A stretch of 64,000 bases of DNA from an uncultured bacterium (lineage in GTDB: Bacteria > Actinomycetota > Coriobacteriia > Coriobacteriales > Coriobacteriaceae): NCBI GenBank assembly GCA_905215505.1, contig CAJMPU010000011.1:7883-71882 (forward strand), read 5' to 3'. Both the position numbers and the translations under genes were made by a program. The first letter of the stretch is position 1. Each line of letters begins with the position of its first letter. The notes beneath the pieces are model-generated. The model saw only the letters and a list, made by a program, of their open reading frames with translations, was not told the DNA's origin and searched no databases. Positions 32,704 through 40,723 of the stretch are shown here, piece by piece.

Positions 32704-33114
32704 ATGAAGCAAACGCAGGCAACCCACCGTTTGGGCGAGCAGCTTCGCGAGAAGCTCGGTTATATCCTGCTCTTTGAGGTTTCCGATCCGCGTCTCGACC
32801 TGGTCACCCTGACCGCGGTCGAGGTCGCGGTGGACCGTTCGTTCGCGCGTGTGTATGTGTCGTGCGACGCGAGCCGCTACGACGAGGTCATGGAGGCGCT
32901 CGCCAGCGCCAAGGGCCGCATCCGTAGCCTGCTGGCCCGCTCGCTCGATTGGCGCGTCACGCCCGAGCTCGATTTTCGCATCGATCGCTCGACCGATGAG
33001 GCCGAGCGCATCACGCGTGCGCTGGAAAACGTTCCCGCCACGCTTGCGATCGAAAAGGACGAGGACGGCTATCCAATTGCGGATGCCGCCCAGGAGGCAG
33101 CTTTAGATGAGTAA
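32704..33114 (+). CDS. rbfA: Ribosome-binding factor RbfA
   Basis: A 136-residue RbfA, a KH-fold cold-shock factor for 16S rRNA 5'-end maturation. RLGEQLREKLGYILLFEVSDPRL and TLTAVEVAVDRSFARVYVS match the family, and LDFRIDRSTDEAERI is the conserved C-terminal part. It starts eleven bases after infB and overlaps nrnA by eight bases. Confidence 0.9.
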   Translation: MKQTQATHRLGEQLREKLGYILLFEVSDPRLDLVTLTAVEVAVDRSFARVYVSCDASRYDEVMEALASAKGRIRSLLARSLDWRVTPELDFRIDRSTDEAERITRALENVPATLAIEKDEDGYPIADAAQEAALDE

Positions 33115-34150
33115 TTCCGCCGACCTTGCATCGTGCGAGTCTGCAGATATTCAGCGACGCATCCTTGAGCTCATCGAGGGTGCGTCCTCCATTGCGATTT
33201 CGGGACATACGTCTCCCGATGGCGACGCTCTGGGCTCCGTGCTGGGCCTGGGCCTCTCGCTTAGGAAGTTCTTTCCCAACAAGGACATTGCCCTGCTGCT
33301 GGCAGACGATGACCCGGTTCCGCGCATCTACCGCTTTATGGAGGGCGCCGACCGTCTGGTGCCGGCATCTGCGTATACCGGCAATCCGGACCTGTTCATC
33401 TCGGTGGACGTGCCGGTCGTCGAGCGTCTGAACAACTCCGCCGAGGTGCTCCGCCGCTCGTCGCATGTGGTGTGCTTCGATCACCACCCGGCGCGCGAGG
33501 AATTTGCCGAGCTGAGCCTGAGGCGCGTCGATGCCGCGGCCTGTGCCATGATCATCGACCGCTTTTTGGACAATTGCGGCATTGTGGCTCGCGATGGTGT
33601 CGCGACCTGCCTGTTGTGCGGCCTGGTGACCGATACCGGTCGTTTTCAGTATCAAAACGCCGATGCCGCTGCGTTTCACGCCGCCTCGCGCCTGGTCGCT
33701 CACGGTGCCGATCCGGCGCGCGTTGCGCTCGAGGTCTACCAGAGCATGCGCGTCGAGTTCCTGCATCTCAAGTCCATCGTTATGGGCCGCATCAAGACAG
33801 TGGCGCACGGTCGCGTGGCATATAGCTATGCGTATCAGAGCGATCTCGAGGCCTGCGGCGTCACTTCGGACGAGTGCGACGGCCTGGTCGATGTTGTGCG
33901 TTCGGTGATGGGTGTGGAGGTCTGCCTGTTCCTGAAGGGCATTGAGGGCGATACCAAGGTACGCGGTAACCTGCGCTCCAAGGGCGACCTCAATGTTTCC
34001 GAGATCGCTGCTGCTTTTGGCGGTGGTGGACATCCCGCTGCCGCTGGTTTCTCTAACAACGGAACGATTCTCGAGACGCTCACCGCGGCACTCCCCATGC
34101 TGGCCGAGCTGGTAGGGGAGGATCCCGCTTCGGTGACCGTCGAGCTCTAA
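33107..34150 (+). CDS. nrnA: DHH-family NrnA-like oligoribonuclease/pAp phosphatase
   Basis: A 347-residue DHH/DHHA1 phosphoesterase. Metal-site motifs are SGHTSPDGDALGS (~31-43), the DHH triad CFDHHPA and LVTDTGRFQY. The DHHA1 domain ends with FGGGGHPAAAG. Homologues degrade short RNA oligonucleotides and 3'-phosphoadenosine 5'-phosphate. Its place after rbfA and before truB is conserved in Gram-positives. The ATG overlaps rbfA. Confidence 0.88.
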   Translation: MSNSADLASCESADIQRRILELIEGASSIAISGHTSPDGDALGSVLGLGLSLRKFFPNKDIALLLADDDPVPRIYRFMEGADRLVPASAYTGNPDLFISVDVPVVERLNNSAEVLRRSSHVVCFDHHPAREEFAELSLRRVDAAACAMIIDRFLDNCGIVARDGVATCLLCGLVTDTGRFQYQNADAAAFHAASRLVAHGADPARVALEVYQSMRVEFLHLKSIVMGRIKTVAHGRVAYSYAYQSDLEACGVTSDECDGLVDVVRSVMGVEVCLFLKGIEGDTKVRGNLRSKGDLNVSEIAAAFGGGGHPAAAGFSNNGTILETLTAALPMLAELVGEDPASVTVEL

Positions 34151-34165
34151 CATTTTGGATGGTAC

Positions 34166-35098
34166 ATGGCTCGTCGTACGCCTTCTCAATTGAATATGCT
34201 GCTCGCCGTCGATAAGCCGGTGGGCTGTACGTCCCACGATGTGGTATCGCAGTGCCGACGCGCCCTCCATGAGCGACGCGTCGGCCATGCCGGTACGCTC
34301 GACCCCATGGCCTCGGGTGTCATGGTGGTGGGCGTTGGCCAGGCGACCCGTCTGCTGGGCATGCTAACCCTCGATACCAAAAGTTATGTCGCCGACATTT
34401 CGTTTGGCGTCGAGACCAATACCGATGACGCGGAGGGCGAGGCCGTCCGCACGGTGCCCGTTGCCCCCGAGCTGCGCGATCTTGCTTACGCCCGTGAGCA
34501 GCTGGCCGCTATGCTTGGCCCGCAGATGCAGGTGCCGCCAGCGTTTTCGGCCATTTCGGTCAATGGCGTTCGCGCCTATAAGAGTGCTCGCGAGGGCAAT
34601 GCGGTTGAGTTGCCCCCGCGCCCCGTCGAGGTCTATGCCGCCGACCTGATCGCCGTGGGCGGCGAGGGCGATACGTGCGTCTGGACCGTGGCATTTTCGG
34701 TAAGCAAGGGCACCTACATTCGCGCGCTTGCTCGCGATCTGGGTCGCGCCTGCGATAGTGCTGCGCATATTTCCGCGCTGCGCCGTACGGCCTCCGGCGT
34801 GGTTTCCATTGGCGTCTGTCATGCGGTCGAGGAGCTTTCTCCCGAGTCTGCGGCCGGCTTCGCCTTGGATCCCATCGCCGCCCTTGGTGCCACGCGTGTC
34901 GATTTGCCGGGTAATCTTGCAGACGACCTGCTTTGTGGTCGCCGCATTCCCGTTGAACGCGCGCTTGCGGACTTCGATACGGTGAAGGCACCGTTCGCGC
35001 TCGTGCTCGATGGGGGATTGAAGGCACTCGCCCGTATCGAGGGTGGCCGCTTTGTGATGGAGCACGTCTTTCCGCAGGCGATCGGCGGTGTTCGATGA
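34166..35098 (+). CDS. truB: tRNA pseudouridine(55) synthase TruB
   Basis: A 310-residue TruB making pseudouridine 55 in tRNA. LLAVDKPVGCTSHDVV is the N-terminal motif, and HAGTLDPMASGVMVV holds the catalytic aspartate. SKGTYIRALARDLG is the third family motif. It follows nrnA by 15 bases, and its stop overlaps the ribF start. Confidence 0.92.
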   Translation: MARRTPSQLNMLLAVDKPVGCTSHDVVSQCRRALHERRVGHAGTLDPMASGVMVVGVGQATRLLGMLTLDTKSYVADISFGVETNTDDAEGEAVRTVPVAPELRDLAYAREQLAAMLGPQMQVPPAFSAISVNGVRAYKSAREGNAVELPPRPVEVYAADLIAVGGEGDTCVWTVAFSVSKGTYIRALARDLGRACDSAAHISALRRTASGVVSIGVCHAVEELSPESAAGFALDPIAALGATRVDLPGNLADDLLCGRRIPVERALADFDTVKAPFALVLDGGLKALARIEGGRFVMEHVFPQAIGGVR

Positions 35099-36108
35099 TG
35101 CTGGCGCCCCACGAGCTCGCGCGTATCTTTTTCGCGGGTGAGTTGGATGAGGCCCGTATCGTTTCTGCCGATGCATTTGATGGGTGCGAGTTCTTGGGTG
35201 CCGCGTCGATCGCCATTGGCGTGTTTGATGGCGTGCATCGTGGGCACCAAGAGCTGATTGACGCGGTTATTCGCGACGCACGTTTCCACGGCAGCAAAGC
35301 GGTCGTGGTCACCTTCGATCCTGATCCGGACGTCGTGGTGAGTCCGTCGCCCGCTCAAAAATTAATGACGACGGCCGACCGACTGCACGCACTGGCTCAA
35401 ACCGGGGTCGATGCGGTGGTGGCCGTTCCCTTTACGCCCGCCGTGGCGGCACTCGACCATGTTGGGTTTCTGGCGCTGTTGTCGCGCGTTGTCGACATTC
35501 ACTCCATTCGTGTAGGCAGCGACTTTAGACTCGGCCGCGGCGGCGCTTCGGGCGTTGCCGAGATGCGCGCCTGGGGTGCTGAACGTGGGGTTGACGTTTA
35601 CGGTCACGACTTGCTCTGCGTTAACGGGCAGACCATCTGTGCCACGCGCATCCGCCATGAGCTGGCCCAGGGTCATGTGGAGCTGGCTGCCGAGCTTCTC
35701 GGCCGTCCCTATATGGTGCGCGGCGTTGTGGCGGCTGGCCGTCACGAGGGTTCCGACATGGGCTTTCCCACGGCAAACATCCAGGTGCCCGACGGCATTC
35801 AAGTGCCTGCCGATGGCGTCTATGAGGGTCTGGTGCTGGTCGATGATACCGTATGGCCTGCTGCTGTTAACGTCGGCCTGCCGCCGACCTATGCCGACGA
35901 TGCCGCCTCGGCGCATCTCGAGGCCAACTTGATCGGCTATGCGGGCGACCTGTATGGCGCTTCCGTGTCGCTGGCGTTTACGCGCTGGCTGCGTCCGTCT
36001 CGCGTGTTCGATTCCCTGGACGAGTTGATCGCGACCGTCGAGGGTAATATTGACGATATTCGCCACAACTTGGGTGAGCAGGGGGTGAGCATCCGTGATA
36101 AGCGATGA
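35095..36108 (+). CDS. ribF: Bifunctional riboflavin kinase/FAD synthetase
   Basis: A 337-residue RibF making FMN and FAD. The FAD synthetase half has GVFDGVHRGHQEL (HxGH-like nucleotidyl transfer motif) and SIRVGSDFRLGRGG. The kinase half has GSDMGFPTANI and PAAVNVGLPPTY. The start is ATG 35095 or 35098, overlapping the truB stop. The end overlaps dnaG by 14 bases. Confidence 0.9.
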   Translation: MMLAPHELARIFFAGELDEARIVSADAFDGCEFLGAASIAIGVFDGVHRGHQELIDAVIRDARFHGSKAVVVTFDPDPDVVVSPSPAQKLMTTADRLHALAQTGVDAVVAVPFTPAVAALDHVGFLALLSRVVDIHSIRVGSDFRLGRGGASGVAEMRAWGAERGVDVYGHDLLCVNGQTICATRIRHELAQGHVELAAELLGRPYMVRGVVAAGRHEGSDMGFPTANIQVPDGIQVPADGVYEGLVLVDDTVWPAAVNVGLPPTYADDAASAHLEANLIGYAGDLYGASVSLAFTRWLRPSRVFDSLDELIATVEGNIDDIRHNLGEQGVSIRDKR

Positions 36109-38209
36109 GGAGAAAGACCAGGTACGCGCTGCGTCCGATTTGGTTGCCATCGTGCAGGAAACGGTTGAGCTCAAGCTCCGCGGCCATGAGTTTTGGGGAT
36201 GCTGCCCGTTTCATGGCGAAAAGACCCCATCGTTTCACATTATCCCTGCTACGCAGGTGTGGCACTGCTTTGGCTGCGGCGAGGGCGGCGACGTCTTTAC
36301 CTATATCATGAAGCGCGAGAACCTGAGTTTTCCCGAGTCGATCCGCTATTTGGCTGATCGTGCGGGCATTGAACTGCACGATACCGGTGCGCAGCGCGAT
36401 CGCGGCACCAAGCGTGCCCGCATCTATGATCTGTGCGCCGAGACGGCTCAGTTCTACCACACCATGCTTATGCGCGGTAAGGACAGCCGTCCGCGCGAGT
36501 ACTTTGCCAGCCGCGGCATGGGCGGAGATGTCTGTCGCCGCTACTGCCTGGGCTTTGCACCGGGTCGCAACGCGCTGGTTTCGCATCTGTCTCAAGCGGG
36601 CTTTACCCCGCAGGAGATGATTGACGCCAATGTGGCCGTGAGCCGTGGGCGCGGACAGCTTGCCGACCGTTTTTACGACCGTGTGATGTTTCCCATCTTT
36701 GATGAGCAAGGTCACAATATCGCCTTTGGCGGGCGCATCATGGGCGATGGTCAGCCAAAGTACCTCAACACCGCCGAGACGAGCGTGTTTCATAAAAAAC
36801 GAAATCTCTACGGCTTTAACTGGGCCAAGGAGTTTATCGTCGCGCAGGATACCGCCATCGTGGTGGAGGGATATACCGACTGCATCGCCTGCTGGGAGGC
36901 AGGGATCAAAAACGTCGTCGCTACGCTGGGCACAGCACTCACGGAACATCACGTTAAGACACTCACCCGTTTTGCCAAGCGCATTGTCTATATGTTCGAT
37001 GGCGACGCCGCCGGTCAAAAGGCCGCTCGCCGCGCGATTCAGTTTATCGAGCAGGATTCGATGGACCTGCGCTGCGTGGTGCTGCCCGACGGCAACGACC
37101 CCATGGAGTTCATCACGGCGCATGGCGGCCAGGAGCTTCAGGCGCGCATCGATGCCGCCGAGCCCCTCATGGACTTTGTGTACCGTTCGCTGCAGGAGTC
37201 GAGCGACATCACCACGCCGGGCGGTCGCGCAAAGGCGCTCGAGGATGCACTGACGCTTATCTATCCGCTGCGTGATAGCTACATGATCGATACGTACTTT
37301 ATCCAGATCGCCGACCTGCTGGGTTTGGATCTGGAGACGGTGCGTTCGAGCTCGGGCCGTGTGTTTCGCGATGTCGCCAAGCGCGAGGACGCCGAGCGCC
37401 GCCGCGAGCAAAACTACGAGCGCCAACGGGCGCAAGCCGAGCGCTCCGGTGGCGCAAGCGGTCGGGCGTCTGGTTCGCAGGGGGCGTCTCGCGGCACCTG
37501 GGCATCGGGGGCGACGCCGCCGGTATCCTCGCCGGTCGAGGAAGAACCGTACGACTACGTGCCGCTCGAGGCCTACGGGGCCGCGCCGGTCGAGGTCGTC
37601 GACGATATGCCGCCGATCGATGTGCCGGCTGGGTTGGATGGCGCGGCGCCGGTTTCCGATGCAACGGGCGCGCCCGCGGCACCGACGATGCCGATCGTGC
37701 TGACCGATCTGGAGCGGAAGTCTTTGGCGGGGGAGCGCGAACTGCTGACGATGCTCACGAGCTACCCCGACCTGTTCCGCACCTATGCCGACCGCATCTG
37801 CTCGATCGAGTGGGTGGATCCTCGCCACGAGTCTATCGCGTGGGCCGTGTTGGCAACGCCGCCGGGCACCGATCCATCCGTATGCATGGACGCGGCGCGC
37901 GCGGTGTGTCCCGAGGCAGCGTCGCTTGTCAGCGCCGGGCGTATTTCGTCGACGAGTAAGCATCCCACCGAGACGAACATCGTGTTTATGCTCGATACCC
38001 TCGAGCTCTACACCATCAAGCGCCGCATGCGCGCCGCGCAGGCCAAGCTTCGCCAGGACCGGTCGCTCGACGATGAGGCGCGCCGTGTGTTAACGATGCG
38101 GGCGATGCAAGATTCTCAGCGCCAGCGTGAGCTCCAAAAGTCGATCGGCGGCGTGGCAGACCCGTTCCGTTTGATCGGTTTGGAGACGGCGGGCGCCGAT
38201 CAGGCCTAG
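36095..38209 (+). CDS. dnaG: DNA primase
   Basis: A 704-residue DnaG. The CHC2 zinc domain reads CCPFHGEKTPSFHI and HCFGCGEGGDV. The core has FGGRIMGDGQPKYLN, and the TOPRIM domain has VVEGYTDCIA and FDGDAAGQKAA. A Pro/Ala/Gly-rich linker (~435-530) precedes the C-terminal helicase-binding region, which makes the protein longer than the usual ~600-650. The GTG start overlaps ribF. The primase-sigma pair (dnaG then rpoD) is the common macromolecular-synthesis order. Confidence 0.93.
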   Translation: MISDEEKDQVRAASDLVAIVQETVELKLRGHEFWGCCPFHGEKTPSFHIIPATQVWHCFGCGEGGDVFTYIMKRENLSFPESIRYLADRAGIELHDTGAQRDRGTKRARIYDLCAETAQFYHTMLMRGKDSRPREYFASRGMGGDVCRRYCLGFAPGRNALVSHLSQAGFTPQEMIDANVAVSRGRGQLADRFYDRVMFPIFDEQGHNIAFGGRIMGDGQPKYLNTAETSVFHKKRNLYGFNWAKEFIVAQDTAIVVEGYTDCIACWEAGIKNVVATLGTALTEHHVKTLTRFAKRIVYMFDGDAAGQKAARRAIQFIEQDSMDLRCVVLPDGNDPMEFITAHGGQELQARIDAAEPLMDFVYRSLQESSDITTPGGRAKALEDALTLIYPLRDSYMIDTYFIQIADLLGLDLETVRSSSGRVFRDVAKREDAERRREQNYERQRAQAERSGGASGRASGSQGASRGTWASGATPPVSSPVEEEPYDYVPLEAYGAAPVEVVDDMPPIDVPAGLDGAAPVSDATGAPAAPTMPIVLTDLERKSLAGERELLTMLTSYPDLFRTYADRICSIEWVDPRHESIAWAVLATPPGTDPSVCMDAARAVCPEAASLVSAGRISSTSKHPTETNIVFMLDTLELYTIKRRMRAAQAKLRQDRSLDDEARRVLTMRAMQDSQRQRELQKSIGGVADPFRLIGLETAGADQA

Positions 38210-38258
38210 ATGTTGTGGTCAACCAGCGTATTCTCGCCTATATCCTGTCTTTATTTTG

Positions 38259-38270
38259 GGTATAGACGTC
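38259..38270. promoter_or_regulatory. 12-bp palindrome ATAGACGTCTAT before rpoD
   Basis: A perfect ATAGACGTCTAT palindrome lies about 50 bases upstream of the rpoD GTG. A TAAAGT box at about 38282 could be the -10 element. It may be an operator for sigma-factor expression. The rest of 38210-38319 shows nothing else. Confidence 0.35.
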
Positions 38271-38319
38271 TATGTGTGTGCTAAAGTATTGAGTCCTGTG
38301 GACTACGAAGGGAGAATCT

Positions 38320-39663
38320 GTGCCAAAAAAGACTGAGAGCACGGGTACTGGGCTGGAATCCTACGTTGCAAAGCTCATGGGCAACGGCTCAAACAGGACT
38401 TCGGTAACCGAGGACGAGATTCAGGTCGCCCTGAAGGATATCGATGTCTCTGATGAGCAGCTCAACGCGGTGTATTCCGCGCTGCGCAACAGCGGCATCC
38501 AGATTATCTCCGCGAGCGGAAACGACGACGCCCCCATGGACGTCGACGATGACGATAACGATACCGATGATTTTGACGACGACGACGAGCACGATTCCGG
38601 CTCGCTCGACGATCACGAGCTTAAGATGGCCCGTCAGGCCGACGCCGAGATGGGTTCTTCCAAGAGCAAAAAGAAGCGCACCGTGCGCACGTCCCGTTCG
38701 CGTTCGCGCGTGCGTGGTATCGACGCCTCCACGGTGATGCTGACCGGCGACCCGGTTCGTATGTACCTCAAGGAGATCGGTAAGGTCGACCTGCTGACCG
38801 CATCTGAAGAGGTCGATCTGGCCATGAAGATCGAGGCCGGTCTCGAGGCTACCGAGAAGCTCGAGGCTGCCGATGCGGGCGAGATCGAGCTCACCCGCGC
38901 CGAGATGCGTCGTCTTACGCGTATCGAGAACGTTGGTCTTGAGGCCAAGCAGGCGCTCATCAGCGCAAACCTACGTCTGGTCGTCTCCATCGCCAAGCGC
39001 TATGTTGGCCGTGGCATGCTGTTCCTGGATCTGATCCAGGAGGGCAACCTCGGTCTGATTCGCGCCGTCGAGAAGTTCGACTATCAGAAGGGCTTCAAGT
39101 TCTCCACGTACGCCACGTGGTGGATTCGTCAGGCCATTACACGCGCTATTGCCGACCAGGCCCGTACCATCCGTATCCCCGTGCACATGGTCGAGACCAT
39201 CAACAAGCTCGTCCGCGTGCAGCGCCAGCTCCTCCAGGACCTGGGTCGCGACCCGACCCCCGAGGAGATCGGTGCCGAGATGGATATGAGCGCCGACCGC
39301 GTCCGCGAGATCCAGAAGATTTCGCAGGAGCCCGTGTCGCTCGAGACCCCGATCGGCGAGGAAGAGGATTCCCAGCTGGGCGACTTCATCGAGGACTCCC
39401 AGGCTATCGTTCCGCCCGATGCCGCCAGCTTCTCTATGCTGCAGGAGCAGCTCACCCAGGTGCTCGATTCGCTTGCCGATCGTGAGCGCAAGGTTATCGA
39501 GCTGCGCTTTGGTCTTGTCGACGGACATCCCCGCACGCTCGAGGAAGTCGGTCGCGAGTTTGGTGTCACGCGCGAGCGTATCCGCCAGATCGAGTCCAAG
39601 ACCCTGGCCAAGCTCCGCCATCCGAGCCGCAGCAGCAAGCTCAAAGACTATATCGAGTCTTAG
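38320..39663 (+). CDS. rpoD: Primary sigma factor RpoD/SigA
   Basis: A 447-residue group 1 sigma-70. Region 1.2 is RMYLKEIGKVDLLTASEE, region 2 has GMLFLDLIQEGNLGLIRAVEKFDY and FSTYATWWIRQAITRAIADQ, and region 4.2 has TLEEVGREFGVTRERIRQIESK. The N-terminal 1.1 region is replaced by a strongly acidic stretch (~70-95, Asp-rich) and a basic linker before region 1.2, a pattern seen in other actinobacterial SigA proteins. The GTG has AAGGGAGA upstream. Confidence 0.95.
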   Translation: MPKKTESTGTGLESYVAKLMGNGSNRTSVTEDEIQVALKDIDVSDEQLNAVYSALRNSGIQIISASGNDDAPMDVDDDDNDTDDFDDDDEHDSGSLDDHELKMARQADAEMGSSKSKKKRTVRTSRSRSRVRGIDASTVMLTGDPVRMYLKEIGKVDLLTASEEVDLAMKIEAGLEATEKLEAADAGEIELTRAEMRRLTRIENVGLEAKQALISANLRLVVSIAKRYVGRGMLFLDLIQEGNLGLIRAVEKFDYQKGFKFSTYATWWIRQAITRAIADQARTIRIPVHMVETINKLVRVQRQLLQDLGRDPTPEEIGAEMDMSADRVREIQKISQEPVSLETPIGEEEDSQLGDFIEDSQAIVPPDAASFSMLQEQLTQVLDSLADRERKVIELRFGLVDGHPRTLEEVGREFGVTRERIRQIESKTLAKLRHPSRSSKLKDYIES

Positions 39664-39664
39664 G

Positions 39665-39692
39665 GTTACGGCGTTTTACCAAACGCCGTAAC
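39665..39692 (+). terminator. rpoD terminator hairpin
   Basis: GTTACGGCGTTT (39665-39676) pairs perfectly with AAACGCCGTAAC (39681-39692) around TACC, directly after the stop. No T-run follows. Confidence 0.55.
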
Positions 39693-39710
39693 TGGCCGAC
39701 GCTGCGCGGA

Positions 39711-39800
39711 CACCAGAGCGACAACTTGTCATTCAAAGAGGACGGCATGACCAGAAGGTCTATGCCGTCCTCTTTTCATGCCAATTTGTTCGCTCTGGTG
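39711..39800. repeat. Nested palindromic element after rpoD
   Basis: CACCAGAGCGA (39711-39721) pairs with TCGCTCTGGTG (39790-39800). The inner arms AAAGAGGACGGCAT (39735-39748) and ATGCCGTCCTCTTT (39762-39775) form a second stem followed by T's, so it could also act as a terminator. The remaining bases to 39900 show no gene. Confidence 0.55.
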
Positions 39801-39902
39801 CCCGCTCGCTGGCATTGTCAAAACATCGGCGTTTCCGTTGCCGGTGCCGGCAGTTAGGCCGTCCCCAAGGGATCAAGGCGAGAAAATTTCTCAAAAAAGT
39901 TC

Positions 39903-39930
39903 TTGCCCTGTGCCGATTCGTCCGTATAAT
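39903..39930 (+). promoter_or_regulatory. Promoter of the tRNA-Asn genes
   Basis: TTGCCC (39903-39908) and a perfect TATAAT (39925-39930) are 16 bases apart and lie 30 bases before the first tRNA. Confidence 0.7.
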
Positions 39931-39960
39931 AAACTTCGTTGCTTGAGAGCACGCACCTAT

Positions 39961-40035
39961 TCCTCGGTAGCTCAATGGTAGAGCACGCGGCTGTTAACCG
40001 CGCTGTTGTAGGTTCGAGTCCTACCCGGGGAGCCA
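39961..40035 (+). tRNA. tRNA-Asn (GTT), copy 1
   Basis: Seventy-five bases with CCA encoded. The acceptor TCCTCGG pairs with CCGGGGA. The D-arm is GCTCAATGGTAGAGC, the anticodon loop CTGTTAACC carries GTT, and the T-arm is TAGGTTCGAGTCCTA. All arms close. Confidence 0.95.
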
Positions 40036-40069
40036 GAATTTCTCAGCCCATTTCGTAGGGCTTTTGAAT

Positions 40070-40144
40070 TCCTCGGTAGCTCAATGGTAGAGCACGCGGC
40101 TGTTAACCGCGCTGTTGTAGGTTCGAGTCCTACCCGGGGAGCCA
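40070..40144 (+). tRNA. tRNA-Asn (GTT), copy 2
   Basis: Identical over all 75 bases to the copy at 39961-40035 and 34 bases downstream of it. Both are probably made from one transcript starting at the promoter at 39903-39930. Confidence 0.95.
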
Positions 40145-40149
40145 GGTTT

Positions 40150-40182
40150 TAAAACCCGTCGCTTATGTGGCGGGTTTTTTCA
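40150..40182 (+). terminator. Terminator of the tRNA-Asn pair
   Basis: AAACCCGTCGC and GGCGGGTTT pair around TTATGT, followed by a T-run, five bases after the second tRNA. Confidence 0.75.
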
Positions 40183-40338
40183 TGCCGCGATCGCCTGTGG
40201 CGAACGTTACCGTATCAACATTTCGTGTCGAGGATGTAATCGTGAACCCCGTCGCCTTAACATGGCGCGGTCGTTGTAAAATGTTGGAATGATTGCTCCC
40301 ACGACATGGTGCCGCGAGCACCAGAAAAGGAGATTCTT

Positions 40339-40695
40339 GTGTCTGAGACCATTAACGGCAGCCTGAGCGTCTCGAACGACGTTATTGCCGATATTGCCGG
40401 TTATGCCGCGATGACGTGCTACGGCGTCGTCGGTATGGCCGAACAGCTCCAGGGCGCCGAGAGCGTGCGCCTGCTTGCCGGCCAGCGCCTTCGCAAGGGC
40501 GTGCTTGTTTCCGCCGACGAGAACGGCCTTACGGTCGATCTTCACGTCGTGCTCGAAAACGGCGTCAATATGAAGTCCGTCTGCCACAATCTTTCGAGCT
40601 CCGTTGCCTTCACCCTGCAGGAGATCGCACAGATCGATCCCGCCAGCCTTAAGATCGGCATCCACATCGACGCGCTCAAGAGCCGTCTGAACTAG
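40339..40695 (+). CDS. Asp23/Gls24 family protein
   Basis: A 118-residue Asp23/Gls24 (YloU-type) protein. GSLSVSNDVIADIAGYAAMTCYGVVGM is the family core, and ENGVNMKSVCHNLSSSVAF fits the second half. The GTG at 40339 has AAAGGAGA upstream. Such genes usually precede a DAK2/YloV gene, as here, and the proteins are linked to envelope or stress functions in Gram-positives. Precise function is unknown. Confidence 0.85.
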   Translation: MSETINGSLSVSNDVIADIAGYAAMTCYGVVGMAEQLQGAESVRLLAGQRLRKGVLVSADENGLTVDLHVVLENGVNMKSVCHNLSSSVAFTLQEIAQIDPASLKIGIHIDALKSRLN

Positions 40696-40723
40696 CATCC
40701 GAAAAACGGAGATTCAAATACCC

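Noticed and set aside
39961..40144. CRISPR-like repeat
   Set aside because: The two identical 75-base units are complete tRNA-Asn genes. No array of short repeats with spacers was found anywhere in the window.
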